This document shows positions 27,647 to 40,430 of a stretch of 64,000 nucleotides of DNA, in pieces. The position numbers were made by a program, and so were the translations under genes. Where the stretch lies: positions 62,001 through 126,000 of the forward strand of contig NZ_JAGYIU010000005.1 of NCBI RefSeq assembly GCF_018402495.1, read 5' to 3'. The notes under the pieces were generated by a model, which searched no databases, had not been told where the DNA came from, and was given only the letters and a program-made list of their open reading frames with translations. Each line of letters begins with the position of its first letter. Within the stretch, counting starts at the first letter, position 1. The DNA comes from Pseudoalteromonas sp. (GTDB taxonomy: Bacteria; Pseudomonadota; Gammaproteobacteria; Enterobacterales; Alteromonadaceae).

Positions 27647-28918
27647 ATGACAACATCTCAAGGTGCAACGCTTTCAAATGCACCAGCACAAGACGCACAC
27701 ACGTCTAAATCAAAATGGAACCTGCATGATACGCAGTGGACACTCAGTCTTTTTGGCACCGCAGTAGGTGCGGGTATTTTATTTTTACCGATTAACATTG
27801 GTATTGGTGGTTTTTGGCCGTTGATTATTATGGCGTGTTTAGCCTTTCCGATGACCTTTTTAGCGCACCGTGGCTTGGCGCGGTTTGTATTATCGTCGAA
27901 AAATAAAGAGGCTGATTTTACCGATGTGGTAGAAGAGCACTTTGGCGTAAACGCGGGTCGACTGATCTCTTTGTTATACTTTTTATCAATTTTTCCTATT
28001 TTGCTTATTTATGGTGTGGGTTTAACCAACACGGTAGACAGCTTTATGGTCAATCAGCTAGGGATGGAGTCGCCGTCACGCGTTGCCTTATCGGGTATCT
28101 TAGTTGCGCTGATGATTGGCTTGATGATGGGCGGTGAACGTTTAATGCTGCGCGCCTTTGCTATTTTAGTGTATCCGTTAGTGGGTATATTATTCTTTTT
28201 ATCGCTGTATTTAATCCCAAGCTGGCAAATGCCGGATACAAGCTTGCCTGAGCTAGGCAGCTTTAGTAAAACACTTTGGTTATCAATTCCTATTATTGTA
28301 TTTTCGTTTAGTCATGCAGCGGCTATTTCAAGCTTTGTTAATAAACAACGCAGCCACTACGGTGAACTAGCAACGTCTAAGTCAGAAGCGATTCTAAAAC
28401 GTACCAGCTTATTACTGATCACCTTTGTTTTGTTATTTGTATTCTCATGTGTGCTATCACTTACCGGTGAACAAATGGCAGAAGCTAAAGCGGCAAACGT
28501 TTCTGTTTTGTCTTACTTAGCTAATATTACAGAAAACTCATTCATTGCAACGCTGGGACCTTTGGTTGCCTTTATTGCTATTATGTCGTCGTTTTTAGGT
28601 CACTTTTTAGGGGCGCGCGAAAGCTTTACTGGGTTAGTAACTAAACACTCAAGCATGAGCCCTAAAGTGGCTGACAAAGTGGGTGCGGTACTGATGTTTT
28701 TGGCTATTTGGTTCTGCGCGGTTAAAAACCCAAGCATACTAGATATGATGGACCAGTTATCGGGCCCAATCATTGCGATGATTTTATTCATTATGCCAAT
28801 GATTGCGGTTTACAAAGTACCTAGCTTACAAAAATACCGTAACCGTTTAAGTACCTTATTTGTACTGGCGGTCGGTTCGTTAGCCGTGTGTGCGTTACTG
28901 TACAGCATGCTTAGCTAA
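27647..28918 (+). CDS. sdaC: Serine/H+ symporter, SdaC-like (HAAAP family)
   Basis: Inner-membrane amino acid transporter of the hydroxy/aromatic amino acid permease family, about 11 membrane segments. It closely follows E. coli SdaC through GTAVGAGILFLPINIGIGG, FPMTFLAHRGLARFVLS and SFLGHFLGARE, ending at GPIIAMILFIMPM. The track start (GTG at 27587) adds 20 hydrophobic residues without support. I use ATG 27647 (MTTSQG), which matches the family start and has GGA 9 nt upstream. 423 aa. No serine deaminase gene is adjacent. Serine or threonine is the likely substrate. Confidence 0.88.
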   Translation: MTTSQGATLSNAPAQDAHTSKSKWNLHDTQWTLSLFGTAVGAGILFLPINIGIGGFWPLIIMACLAFPMTFLAHRGLARFVLSSKNKEADFTDVVEEHFGVNAGRLISLLYFLSIFPILLIYGVGLTNTVDSFMVNQLGMESPSRVALSGILVALMIGLMMGGERLMLRAFAILVYPLVGILFFLSLYLIPSWQMPDTSLPELGSFSKTLWLSIPIIVFSFSHAAAISSFVNKQRSHYGELATSKSEAILKRTSLLLITFVLLFVFSCVLSLTGEQMAEAKAANVSVLSYLANITENSFIATLGPLVAFIAIMSSFLGHFLGARESFTGLVTKHSSMSPKVADKVGAVLMFLAIWFCAVKNPSILDMMDQLSGPIIAMILFIMPMIAVYKVPSLQKYRNRLSTLFVLAVGSLAVCALLYSMLS

Positions 28919-28934
28919 GTCGTATTGAGTAAAC

Positions 28935-28964
28935 AAGCCCAGCGTACTTTGCTGGGCTTTTTTG
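28935..28964 (+). terminator. Terminator of sdaC
   Basis: AAGCCCAGC / GCTGGGCTT, a 9-bp stem with a 7-nt loop followed by TTTTTG, 16 nt beyond the stop. Confidence 0.9.
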
Positions 28965-29049
28965 TGTCTGCAGTTTATCGCAAATGATTTTTTTTATCGT
29001 ATTGCTTGTGAGATGTTAGCTTATATATTCGCCTAAAAATAAGCCAACT

Positions 29050-30387
29050 ATGCAAAATAATAAATGCGTTTTTTTATTAGCCTTTATACTCATACTTCTT
29101 AGCCCTGTAATTAAAGCCGCTGAGCCTCCGACTATTTTATCAATGAAAGACAGGGCCGCGTTTATCGATAGCATTACCGAAAAACGCATCAATACGTTAT
29201 TACCCGCATTAATGCAGCAACACAATATAGATATGTGGCTAATGATAAGCCGCGAATATAATGAAGATCCGATATTAAAAACCATGCTACCAGCTACATG
29301 GTTATCGGCAAGGCGCACCACTATTTTAGTGTTAGCACGCAATGCCTCAGGGGCTGTGGATGCTTTTGCTATTGCGCCTTATAAAATAGGGAATGTGTTT
29401 AAAAAGGCATGGGATAAGCAAGCCCAGCCCAATCAGTGGCTTGCTCTTAATGAGCTTATTGAGCAATACCAACCGCGAAATATTGCTCTCAATACATCTA
29501 CAGACTGGGCACACGCTGATGGCTTAGTGCTGGGCGATTACACCACTTTAATGGCTAACTTTCCTGCTGCATATAAAAATAAAATAATCTCAGCCGAGCC
29601 GTTGGCTGTTGCATGGTTAGAACAGCGCATTCCAGAAGAAGTAGACATGTATAAGCATATTGTATCGATTGCTCATCATATTATTGCTGAGGGATTCTCC
29701 AGTAATACCATTACGGTTGGAGAGACAACCAGCGACGATTTAGTGTGGTGGTTTAGAGAGCGCGTGAGGGAGCTTAAACTGCAAACGTGGTTTCACCCAA
29801 GTATTGCAATACAACGCGCCGACAGTAAATCGTTCGATCACGAAGACAGTTTTACCAATGGCTATGCCGACAATGTTATTCAAGCTGGCGATTTACTGCA
29901 TGTCGATTTTGGTATTACGTATTTACGCCTAAATACCGACACTCAACAACACGCGTATGTTTTAAAACCAGACGAGAAAAAAGCCCCCGATTACCTTGTT
30001 GAGGCGTTAAAAAAGGGTAATAAGCTACAAGACATTTTTACGGCTGAATTTACAGCTGGGAAAACGGGTAATCAGGTATTAAAAGCCGCCCGCGAAAAAG
30101 CCATTGCACAGGGGTTAAAGCCCACTATTTATACTCACCCGCTTGGCTATCATGGCCATGCAGCTGGCACGACATTAGGCATGTGGGATTCACAGCAAGG
30201 TGTGCCGGGTGATGGCGATTACCCACTGCATTTAAATACCGCCTATTCTATTGAGCTTAACAATGCGGTGTTTATAAAGCCGTGGAATAAAGAAATAAGA
30301 ATAATGCTAGAAGAAGACGCCCTGTTTGATAAAACCGGTGTGTGGTATCTAAATGGCCGACAAACCGAGTTATTACTGGTTAAGTAG
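29050..30387 (+). CDS. Exported M24-family metallopeptidase (Xaa-Pro aminopeptidase-like)
   Basis: 445 aa with a signal peptide (KCVFLLAFILILLSPVIKAA, cleavage near residue 24), so probably periplasmic. The C-terminal half has the pita-bread metallopeptidase pattern: HVDFG, a second Asp in LNTDTQQ, His in GYHGHAAG, and Glu in IELN and LEED. The N-terminal half is the creatinase-like domain. Family members cleave Xaa-Pro bonds or related dipeptides; the exact substrate here is unknown. The gene is flanked by terminators. Confidence 0.85.
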   Translation: MQNNKCVFLLAFILILLSPVIKAAEPPTILSMKDRAAFIDSITEKRINTLLPALMQQHNIDMWLMISREYNEDPILKTMLPATWLSARRTTILVLARNASGAVDAFAIAPYKIGNVFKKAWDKQAQPNQWLALNELIEQYQPRNIALNTSTDWAHADGLVLGDYTTLMANFPAAYKNKIISAEPLAVAWLEQRIPEEVDMYKHIVSIAHHIIAEGFSSNTITVGETTSDDLVWWFRERVRELKLQTWFHPSIAIQRADSKSFDHEDSFTNGYADNVIQAGDLLHVDFGITYLRLNTDTQQHAYVLKPDEKKAPDYLVEALKKGNKLQDIFTAEFTAGKTGNQVLKAAREKAIAQGLKPTIYTHPLGYHGHAAGTTLGMWDSQQGVPGDGDYPLHLNTAYSIELNNAVFIKPWNKEIRIMLEEDALFDKTGVWYLNGRQTELLLVK

Positions 30388-30403
30388 CATGAAAAACACA
30401 TAC

Positions 30404-30432
30404 AAAAATGGCGCTCAGTGAGCGCCATTTTT
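30404..30432. terminator. Bidirectional terminator between the M24 peptidase and speD
   Basis: AAAAATGGCGCT / AGCGCCATTTTT, a 12-bp perfect stem with a 5-nt loop, located 16 nt after each of the two converging stop codons. Confidence 0.92.
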
Positions 30433-30448
30433 ATTTAATGCGTTGCTA

Positions 30449-31261
30449 TTATTCTGTATCTGGCAGATTACGACCATAGAATATTTCTTGCATTTCACGT
30501 GTTAGTTTTGAGCGAATCTCTTCTTCTTCGTCATCTGACAAATCATCAGTAGATAAACCAAATAAATACGTATTTAAGTCGGTTTCTTTTAACATCATTT
30601 TGGTATGGAACAGGTTTTCTTGATACACGTTCACGTCCATCATTTGGTACGCTTCTTTAGTATCTTCTGTCATGAAGTTTTGAATCGAGTTAATTGCATG
30701 GTCAATGTAATGTTTAACGCCGTTAATATCGCGGGTAAAGCCACGTACACGGTAGTCAATTGTAACCACATCAGACTCAAGGCTATGGATTAAGAAGTTT
30801 AACGCTTTAAGTGGCGAAATAATGCCACAGGTTGATACTTCAATATCAGCACGGAAAGTACAAATACCATCATCAGGGTGTGCTTCAGGGTACGTGTGAA
30901 CACAAATGTGGCTTTTATCAAGGTGTGCAACCACTGAGTCAGGTAACGGCCCTGGTGCTTCGTCAGCATCATAATTTTGCTGCTCTTCTACCGGCTCTTC
31001 TGAAACTAAAATAGTTACACTGGCACCTTGTGGCTCATAATCTTGACGTGCAACATTTAATATATTGGCACCAATAATATCAACCACATCACCTAAAATG
31101 TCGGTTAGTCTATCTGCACTATACTGCTCATCGATATATTCTATATATTCTTTACGTTGTTGCTCTGTTTTTGCATAGCAAATATCGTAAATACTAAAGC
31201 TTAGGCTTTTAGTTAAATTATTAAAGCCATGAAGTTTAAGTTTATCGAAGGGTTTGTTCAT
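30449..31261 (-). CDS. speD: S-adenosylmethionine decarboxylase proenzyme
   Basis: Supplies decarboxylated AdoMet for spermidine synthesis. It cleaves itself to make a pyruvoyl group; the site is the Lys-Ser of [14 protein letters not shown]. It closely follows the E. coli-type (class 1A) enzyme from [20 protein letters not shown] to EIFYGRNLP. The track start adds [12 protein letters not shown] use the next Met ([15 protein letters not shown] at 31261), which fits E. coli and has AGG upstream, giving 270 aa. No speE is next to it, although a spermidine-synthase-like gene occurs at 58411. Confidence 0.95.
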   Translation of the reverse strand: MNKPFDKLKLHGFNNLTKSLSFSIYDICYAKTEQQRKEYIEYIDEQYSADRLTDILGDVVDIIGANILNVARQDYEPQGASVTILVSEEPVEEQQNYDADEAPGPLPDSVVAHLDKSHICVHTYPEAHPDDGICTFRADIEVSTCGIISPLKALNFLIHSLESDVVTIDYRVRGFTRDINGVKHYIDHAINSIQNFMTEDTKEAYQMMDVNVYQENLFHTKMMLKETDLNTYLFGLSTDDLSDDEEEEIRSKLTREMQEIFYGRNLPDTE

Positions 31262-31348
31262 ATAAACCAACCTATAAATTAGTGAAATCTGCACCTGCAG
31301 AATGAAAAGTTCGCGGATTTTATACGAATTTTACTCACGGAAAAAGCG

Positions 31349-31762
31349 TTATTTTCCCTGATCTTGAACAACTTCATGGCTGTGGGTAATTTCTACTGTT
31401 TTATCAAGCATTAATGCAACTGAACAATACTTTTCTGCAGAAAGCGAAACCGCTCGCTCTAGGTGTTTTTCAGACACATTGTTACCGGTTACAACAAAGT
31501 GTAAATTAATTTTTGTGAACACGCGCGGGGCTGTTTCTGCTCGTTCAGCGGTTAACTGCACATCTACTGATGAGAACTCTTGCTTAGTTTTTTTTAAAAT
31601 ACTCACCACATCAACCGATGAACAACCACCGAGAGACATCAACACCATTTCCATTGGGCTAGGTGCGGCTCCGTCACTGCCCGCATCAAACACGACATTA
31701 TGATTACTGTTAGAGCGACCGATGTAAGTATTACCTTCAACCCATTTTACATTTGCTTGCAT
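31349..31762 (-). CDS. OsmC family protein, YhfA-like
   Basis: 137 aa, closest in memory to E. coli YhfA: it opens MQANVKWVEG and has PSPMEMVLMSLGGCSSVDVV and LSAEKYCSVALML. The two cysteines (GGCS and KYCS) match the pair that in OsmC/Ohr proteins reduces organic peroxides, but YhfA itself has no settled function. Cytoplasmic. It lies between speD and the DUF3802 gene on the same strand. Confidence 0.88.
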   Translation of the reverse strand: MQANVKWVEGNTYIGRSNSNHNVVFDAGSDGAAPSPMEMVLMSLGGCSSVDVVSILKKTKQEFSSVDVQLTAERAETAPRVFTKINLHFVVTGNNVSEKHLERAVSLSAEKYCSVALMLDKTVEITHSHEVVQDQGK

Positions 31763-31857
31763 TGTTTTATCTCAATAATTTATATTCATTACACGCAGAC
31801 ACTCGCGCGCATTTAAAATTAAATAGCGAATAAAGCGTGGTTTTAAAGGGGGAAATA

Positions 31858-32196
31858 TTAACTAATAGCGTTATCAAATAAGTTTTTGACTAGCCCTGCA
31901 AACTCATCAATAAAAGCATGCTGTTCGACTGTGACGGTGTGAGAAGTCACACTGCTGAGTACTTCTTGTAAGTCGTAAACAATGCCATCAACTTCGCGTA
32001 CAATTTGACTACGCTGCTCTGTAGATAGATCGGGGTGTTGTTGACAAATGCGTATGACATTTTCGGCAATTACATCTTCAATTAACTCAATAACCGTTGG
32101 TGCACCTGGCTTTATTTCACCTGGTTTTTCAAACAACGCTAAGTTCTGAGTTAGGTACATTATTAAGTCATCGTACCCTTGCCTGTTTAAAACCAT
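31858..32196 (-). CDS. DUF3802-like protein
   Basis: 112-aa acidic, helical protein with no membrane segment, resembling what I recall of the DUF3802 family from Shewanella and Pseudoalteromonas: an N-terminal GYDDLIMYLTQNLALFEKPGE and a C-terminal FIDEFAGLVKNLFD. No function is established. It stands alone on the minus strand between the OsmC-like gene and astD, whose terminator lies upstream. Confidence 0.6.
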   Translation of the reverse strand: MVLNRQGYDDLIMYLTQNLALFEKPGEIKPGAPTVIELIEDVIAENVIRICQQHPDLSTEQRSQIVREVDGIVYDLQEVLSSVTSHTVTVEQHAFIDEFAGLVKNLFDNAIS

Positions 32197-32277
32197 TGTC
32201 TACTTACCTCAAAAATACTGGTTGTTTAATTTAAGCAGAAAGCACTGATAATTGCTAGCTTTGTGAGATTGCAGTAC

Positions 32278-32305
32278 AAAAAAAGCAGCCGAAGCTGCTT
32301 TTTTA
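32278..32305 (-). terminator. Terminator of the ast genes
   Basis: On the minus strand AAAAAAGCAGC-TTCG-GCTGCTTTTTT: a stem with a stable UUCG tetraloop and a T-run, 28 nt after the astD stop. Confidence 0.92.
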
Positions 32306-32332
32306 GTGATTTATTACTAGTTTAAAAATCGG

Positions 32333-33817
<1,485 letters not shown>

Positions 33818-34834
33818 TTAAATTGGGGTAGCAGTAACAAAATCGCCCGATTTCAAATGTAATGCATCAGCAAGTTCTTGCGTAAGCACTAGGCTGTTTG
33901 AGCGCTCGTCAAATGCCATTGGCGTTACTGTTGCTCTAAAGTCTTCAAGTTTGTCATTGGCTAGCAACACCATGGTATCGCCTGTCATTTCGCCAATTTC
34001 AACGCTAAAGTTTTGCGCATTACGAATTGTCGCAATGTTATCTACTTTTGCTTCAACCGTTGGGCCTGCATCAAAAATGTCAACGTAACCATTAAAAGTA
34101 AAACCTTCACTTTTTAATAGTTGAATTGCAGGGCGCGTATTGTCATGCACTTGACCTATTACCGCTTGCGCATCTTTACTCAATAAGTTGACATAAATTG
34201 GATATTTAGGCATAAGCTCAGCAATAAATACTTTTTGACCTATTCCCGTCAGATAATCTGCCGTTGGGAAGTCCATTGAGAAAAAGTGCTCTTCAAGCCA
34301 CTGCCAAAACGGGCTACTGCCGTTTTCGTCAGATACGCCGCGCATTTCTGCAATAACGGTTTGTGCAAAGCGTTGTTGGTGCTGTTTTATAAACATAAAA
34401 CGTGCTTTTGAAAGCAGCTTACCGTTACAATTTTTACGATAGCCGTCTTTTAAAAACAGTGTGCACAGCTCTGTCGCCCCAGTGTAGTCGTTACAAAGGG
34501 TGAGAATATCTACCGCTTTATATACATCTAGCGTGCGCGAAGAGTGAATCACTTTACTCAAATGATAATGATAAAATGCGTCATCTAAGCCAACTGCGGC
34601 TTCAATACCTGAAGTACCGACTACTTCACCAGTTTCAGTGTCTTCAAGTACAAACAAGTACCCTTCATCACCTGGTTGTGACGTGGTTTTTGTAAATGAG
34701 CTAACTGAATGCGCAATCTTCTTCTGTAATAACGCTTCATTATTAGGCAAAGAAGTAAAGCCATGTCCCGACTCGTCGGCGATGGTTACTAACGCTGCAT
34801 AATCACTTTTTTGGATTGGGCGAAGGATCATCAT
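33818..34834 (-). CDS. astA: Arginine N-succinyltransferase
   Basis: First step of arginine breakdown by the AST pathway, transferring succinyl from CoA to the alpha-amino group of arginine. 338 aa. It opens MMILRPIQKSDYAALVTIADESGHGFTSLP and has EMRGVSDENGSSPFWQWLEEHFFSMDF, both typical. It lies between astC and astD, 84 nt after astC. Confidence 0.95.
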   Translation of the reverse strand: MMILRPIQKSDYAALVTIADESGHGFTSLPNNEALLQKKIAHSVSSFTKTTSQPGDEGYLFVLEDTETGEVVGTSGIEAAVGLDDAFYHYHLSKVIHSSRTLDVYKAVDILTLCNDYTGATELCTLFLKDGYRKNCNGKLLSKARFMFIKQHQQRFAQTVIAEMRGVSDENGSSPFWQWLEEHFFSMDFPTADYLTGIGQKVFIAELMPKYPIYVNLLSKDAQAVIGQVHDNTRPAIQLLKSEGFTFNGYVDIFDAGPTVEAKVDNIATIRNAQNFSVEIGEMTGDTMVLLANDKLEDFRATVTPMAFDERSNSLVLTQELADALHLKSGDFVTATPI

Positions 34835-34918
34835 GAATCCGCTTACTCCCTTATATATAACGGTAAATAGGAACTGCAGGGCAAACGTAGTTTGCCCCTA
34901 AAGAAGTTGAATTAGCAA

Positions 34919-36494
<1,576 letters not shown>

Positions 36495-37655
36495 TTAATC
36501 AATTTGCAGTGCTAAATTAGTAAAACTACCTGTTTTTAGGGTGTCTAACTCTTTTTTAGTGAACTGATAATAGCTAAACCAGCTTTGTAATTCATCGTCT
36601 TCAATTAGCTGGTGCTCTTTTAAATTTAAGTATTGGGAATAGCAGCGAGCTTTGCGAACAACCTCTGCTAATGGCAATAAAGTATCGCCCTTTTCAACCC
36701 CATTGACTAATTGCTGCATAGCACTGTTAAGAGGCAAATATTTAAACGCCATTGTTTCAATGACCTTAGCACTGACAACTAATGACTTTTCGCTGAGCAG
36801 TGTCGTTAGAAATAACGGATCTGGTTTTAACTCTAATAACGCGGTGTGCAGGTTTTTATCACCTTCTTCACGAACACGCAGTACTTTGCGCTGCCATACC
36901 TGGTCGAACACTTTTAAGTATAAGCGCACTAAAGCAATTTGCCCCACATTAAGTAACATACCCAATGTAAACGCATGCATTGGGTTTACCCCGTTAAGCT
37001 GCGCAAGCATTTGCGCAGCAATAGCACACGACATGGTATTGTCTTTTAACCTGCGCTTTAACAATGGAAATGGTTCCGTACTATATGGCATCCAGTGACG
37101 CACAGCAAAAGTTGGCACCACCAGCTGTAAATTATTTAAGCCTACATAACGCAATGCTAAAGCAGGTGTATCTACTTTTACTGATGTAGTTTTACTGCGC
37201 TTGTTACGATAAAAGGGCAAATTTACCAAAGTAACTAGATCGCTTGCGAGCCAACTTAAATCATTAATTAGTGGCTCTAGTCGCCCTACCGAGGCGGCAC
37301 GCGTAGCCAGTATATCGAGTATGGCGCACACGTTATCCTCTATGCCAATGGTGTCTTTAATTACAGCGTCCATGTCTTCAAGACGTTTTACAATCACACT
37401 TTCAATGACAGTATGTAATTTTTTACTTGCTTGTACCTGTAACTTTTGATGTGAAGAGCTTTTTTGTTGGCGCTTTTGCTGTGCAGTCGCTTCTACTTCT
37501 AATAAAGTGCGCTTTTTTATTGGTTTGCCATCGTTAAAATCTAAGGTATGAATAAAGCCGATTTGCTGACTGGCAAAGCTATGACCCAGTAACAAGTCAT
37601 GTGCTCGCTGGTTTAGCATGTTATTTATACGTTGTTGTTGCAATATATCAGTCAT
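36495..37655 (-). CDS. HDOD domain protein
   Basis: 386-aa cytoplasmic protein whose middle and C-terminal parts follow the HDOD pattern: LVTLVNLPFYRNK...ALRYVGLNNLQLVVPTFAV, then SCAIAAQMLAQLNGVNPMHAFTLGMLLNVGQIAL. HDOD proteins are inactive relatives of HD phosphohydrolases, often linked to signalling. The N-terminal 100 residues are basic and Gln/Lys-rich, perhaps a coiled region. It lies between pabA and astC on the same strand with no clear link to either. Confidence 0.75.
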   Translation of the reverse strand: MTDILQQQRINNMLNQRAHDLLLGHSFASQQIGFIHTLDFNDGKPIKKRTLLEVEATAQQKRQQKSSSHQKLQVQASKKLHTVIESVIVKRLEDMDAVIKDTIGIEDNVCAILDILATRAASVGRLEPLINDLSWLASDLVTLVNLPFYRNKRSKTTSVKVDTPALALRYVGLNNLQLVVPTFAVRHWMPYSTEPFPLLKRRLKDNTMSCAIAAQMLAQLNGVNPMHAFTLGMLLNVGQIALVRLYLKVFDQVWQRKVLRVREEGDKNLHTALLELKPDPLFLTTLLSEKSLVVSAKVIETMAFKYLPLNSAMQQLVNGVEKGDTLLPLAEVVRKARCYSQYLNLKEHQLIEDDELQSWFSYYQFTKKELDTLKTGSFTNLALQID

Positions 37656-37693
37656 AAACTCTATCTAAAGGCAAAAAAGTAAATAGCTTGCAG

Positions 37694-38275
37694 CTAAAAA
37701 CGCGTTAAAAAGTTATCAAGTAAAGCTAAGCCCTGCTCGGTCAAAATCGCTTCAGGGTGAAATTGCACACCCTCAAGTGCGAGCTCGTTATGTAATAATC
37801 CCATAATTTCATCACGCTGCCCAGCGATGCTTTGAGTCCATGCTGTTACTTCTAACTCCTTTGGCAATGAGTGTGCTTCAACAATTAAAGAATGGTAGCG
37901 GCACACCGTAAGTGGGTTAGGTAAACCTTTAAACATGCCTTGGTGCTGATGATAAATAGGCGATGTTTTTCCATGCATAACCTGTTTAGCGCGCACTACC
38001 TTACCACCTAGCACTTGAGCAATGGTTTGGTGCCCCAAACAAATACCTAATATAGGATAAATTCCTTTAAATTGCTCTACTACAGATAACGAAATCCCTG
38101 CTTGAGTAGGGTTTTTAGGCCCTGGAGAAATCACAATATGATCAGGATTTAACTGTTTGATCTCACTCAGTGTTATTTGGTCGTTACGCTTAACCAGCAC
38201 CTCTTGATCTAAGCGCTGAAAATACTGTACCAAGTTATAGGTGAACGAGTCGTAGTTATCGATCATTAAAAGCAT
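37694..38275 (-). CDS. pabA: Para-aminobenzoate/anthranilate synthase glutamine amidotransferase
   Basis: Class I glutamine amidotransferase, 193 aa, supplying ammonia for aminodeoxychorismate (folate) or anthranilate synthesis. Catalytic Cys in [11 protein letters not shown], His and Glu in [11 protein letters not shown]. The position next to the ornithine aminotransferase gene is the usual one for pabA in gammaproteobacteria; a role in both pathways is possible. 38 nt upstream of the HDOD gene. Confidence 0.92.
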   Translation of the reverse strand: MLLMIDNYDSFTYNLVQYFQRLDQEVLVKRNDQITLSEIKQLNPDHIVISPGPKNPTQAGISLSVVEQFKGIYPILGICLGHQTIAQVLGGKVVRAKQVMHGKTSPIYHQHQGMFKGLPNPLTVCRYHSLIVEAHSLPKELEVTAWTQSIAGQRDEIMGLLHNELALEGVQFHPEAILTEQGLALLDNFLTRF

Positions 38276-38506
38276 GTAATAAAGTACTCAAAGTAATTAG
38301 GGCCTGTCGCAGGCATATTCTAACTGAAGCCTTTGCAGGTGTCAGTGTTTTGCAGCCCAGCAAACATAAATAGACACACTAACAACCAACAACGGTTGAT
38401 TTATTTTAGATCAGCCCAAGCTCTGTTGTATGGGGACACCCCAAGTCACTGATCATTTTTATAAAACGTGACGTGCATTATGCAACAGCCATTTAAGGAG
38501 TAACCT

Positions 38507-38752
38507 ATGTTAGGCGAAGACCATTCATTAACTAAAGACTTTCCTGATTACACGCAAACTATTGCAACACTCAGTGCAAACGATGAAAACTTTGCAACCA
38601 AAGCAAAACAATACAATGAAATCGATAAAGAAATTCGAGTGCTTGAGCTACAAGACTCACCCATAGATGACGAAGCCATGCAGCAGTTAAAACACGACAG
38701 AATGGTATTAAAAGACTGGTTACATCAGCAATTAACAGATGCTCATGACTAA
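38507..38752 (+). CDS. YdcH/DUF465 family protein
   Basis: 81-aa, highly charged, helical protein. It opens MLGEDHSLTKDFPDY and continues with a heptad-like helix ending LKHDRMVLKDWLHQQL, as in YdcH/DUF465 proteins. Function unknown. AAGGAG lies 9 nt before the ATG. A hairpin follows. Confidence 0.85.
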   Translation: MLGEDHSLTKDFPDYTQTIATLSANDENFATKAKQYNEIDKEIRVLELQDSPIDDEAMQQLKHDRMVLKDWLHQQLTDAHD

Positions 38753-38763
38753 TCACTATCGCT

Positions 38764-38790
38764 TGGCGCCTATTAAATAGTAGGCGCCAG
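38764..38790 (+). terminator. Possible terminator after the ydcH-like gene
   Basis: TGGCGCCTA / TAGGCGCCA, a 9-bp stem with an 8-nt loop, followed by GTATTGAGTTTT. The U-tract is interrupted, so efficiency is uncertain. Confidence 0.55.
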
Positions 38791-38919
38791 TATTGAGTTT
38801 TCACCTCCCTCTCCTACCTTGCGCTCATCTATAATTTTAATCATTGGGGCGCAAAAGCATTGCTATTCGTTTAGCTTAAAGACAAGCTATCTTTATCTAA
38901 ATTAAAAATACTATTTTTT

Positions 38920-40425
38920 ATGTCTAAATACATACTCTCGATTGACCAAGGAACGACAAGCTCTCGGGCTATTTTATACACTAAAGATGCCGAGGTTTTT
39001 GGCACAGCTCAACAAACCTTCCCTCAGCACTTTGTGCAAAATGGCTGGGTTGAACACGACCCTGTAGATATTTGGCAAACCGTATTAACCAGTGTTAAAA
39101 ACGTTTTATCGCAGCAACAAGTCACTGCCGCCGATATTATTGCTATAGGCATTGCTAACCAACGAGAAACCACCTTAGTGTGGAATAAAAAAACCGGGCA
39201 ACCTATCTACAATGCAATTGTGTGGCAAGACCGACGTACCAGTGAATATTGCGATAGTTTACGTCATGCTGGGCATTCACAAATGGTGAATGATAAAACC
39301 GGTTTAGTGCTCGATCCTTACTTTTCTGCAACCAAAATTCGTTGGATTTTAGATAACGTCAAAGGCGCTAAAGAGCAAGCACACGCAGGTGAACTAGCAT
39401 TTGGTACGATAGATACCTACTTGCTATGGCAACTCACTAACGGTAAAGCTCACAAAACCGATGCTACCAATGCCTCTCGCACATTACTTTTTAACATTCA
39501 TCAGCAATGTTGGGATGAAGAATTACTGTGCTTATTTGATATTCCAGCGTCAATGTTACCTGAAGTAATGGACTCAGCGGCTGACTTTGGCTCAACCACA
39601 AGCGAGCTATTTGGTGGTGAAATTCCAATTTGCGGCATAGCAGGTGATCAGCAAGCCGCCTTAATTGGTCAAGCCTGTTTTGAAGAAGGCATGGCAAAAA
39701 GTACCTACGGAACAGGCTGCTTTTTAATGCTTAACACTGGTGATAAAGCACTAAAATCAAATAATCGTTTATTAACCACTCTTGCGTATCGGCTCAACGG
39801 CAAACCAACCTATGCGATTGAAGGCAGTATTTTTATGGCTGGTGCCACCATGCAGTGGATAGTAGAAGGCTTAAAGTTATTAGAAAACGCGGGAGAAAGT
39901 GAAGCCCTCGTCAAAGATGTTCCCTTGGATCATGGGGTATTCTTGGTTCCCTCGTTTACAGGCTTAGGTGCGCCCTATTGGGATGCAAATGCCCGAGGCG
40001 CAATTTTGGGCCTAACCCGAGACTCAGGCATTAGCACTATTGTTGCAGCTGCCTTACAATCAGTAGGTTATCAAACCAAAGATCTACAAAAAGCTATGGA
40101 AGGTGACGGACTCCGCCCTAGTATTCTAAGAGTTGATGGCGGCATGGCAAACAATAATTGGGCAATGGCGTTTTTAGCCAATATTTTAGGCGCAAGCGTT
40201 GAGCGCCCCACTCTAACCGAAACCACTTCGTTAGGGGTTGCTTACTTAGCCGGTTTGCAAACTGGGGTGTATGAATCAACTGCGCAGCTTGCCAGCATGT
40301 GGAAAAGCGATCGTCGCTTTGAACCAACCATGAGCAGAGAAGAGCGCAACGATTTATACGCAAAGTGGCTACATTGCATTGCACAAGTTAGACTTTCTAA
40401 TAGCACTGACGGCGAGAGTGAGTAA
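38920..40425 (+). CDS. glpK: Glycerol kinase
   Basis: Phosphorylates glycerol to glycerol 3-phosphate. 501 aa, FGGY family: [16 protein letters not shown] at the N-terminus, [13 protein letters not shown], and [16 protein letters not shown]-type sequence in the middle. No Shine-Dalgarno sequence is visible; the ATG follows a T-run (CTATTTTTT), so initiation may be unusual. glpF is not adjacent. glpD follows at 5 nt. Confidence 0.97.
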   Translation: MSKYILSIDQGTTSSRAILYTKDAEVFGTAQQTFPQHFVQNGWVEHDPVDIWQTVLTSVKNVLSQQQVTAADIIAIGIANQRETTLVWNKKTGQPIYNAIVWQDRRTSEYCDSLRHAGHSQMVNDKTGLVLDPYFSATKIRWILDNVKGAKEQAHAGELAFGTIDTYLLWQLTNGKAHKTDATNASRTLLFNIHQQCWDEELLCLFDIPASMLPEVMDSAADFGSTTSELFGGEIPICGIAGDQQAALIGQACFEEGMAKSTYGTGCFLMLNTGDKALKSNNRLLTTLAYRLNGKPTYAIEGSIFMAGATMQWIVEGLKLLENAGESEALVKDVPLDHGVFLVPSFTGLGAPYWDANARGAILGLTRDSGISTIVAAALQSVGYQTKDLQKAMEGDGLRPSILRVDGGMANNNWAMAFLANILGASVERPTLTETTSLGVAYLAGLQTGVYESTAQLASMWKSDRRFEPTMSREERNDLYAKWLHCIAQVRLSNSTDGESE

Positions 40426-40430
40426 AATCT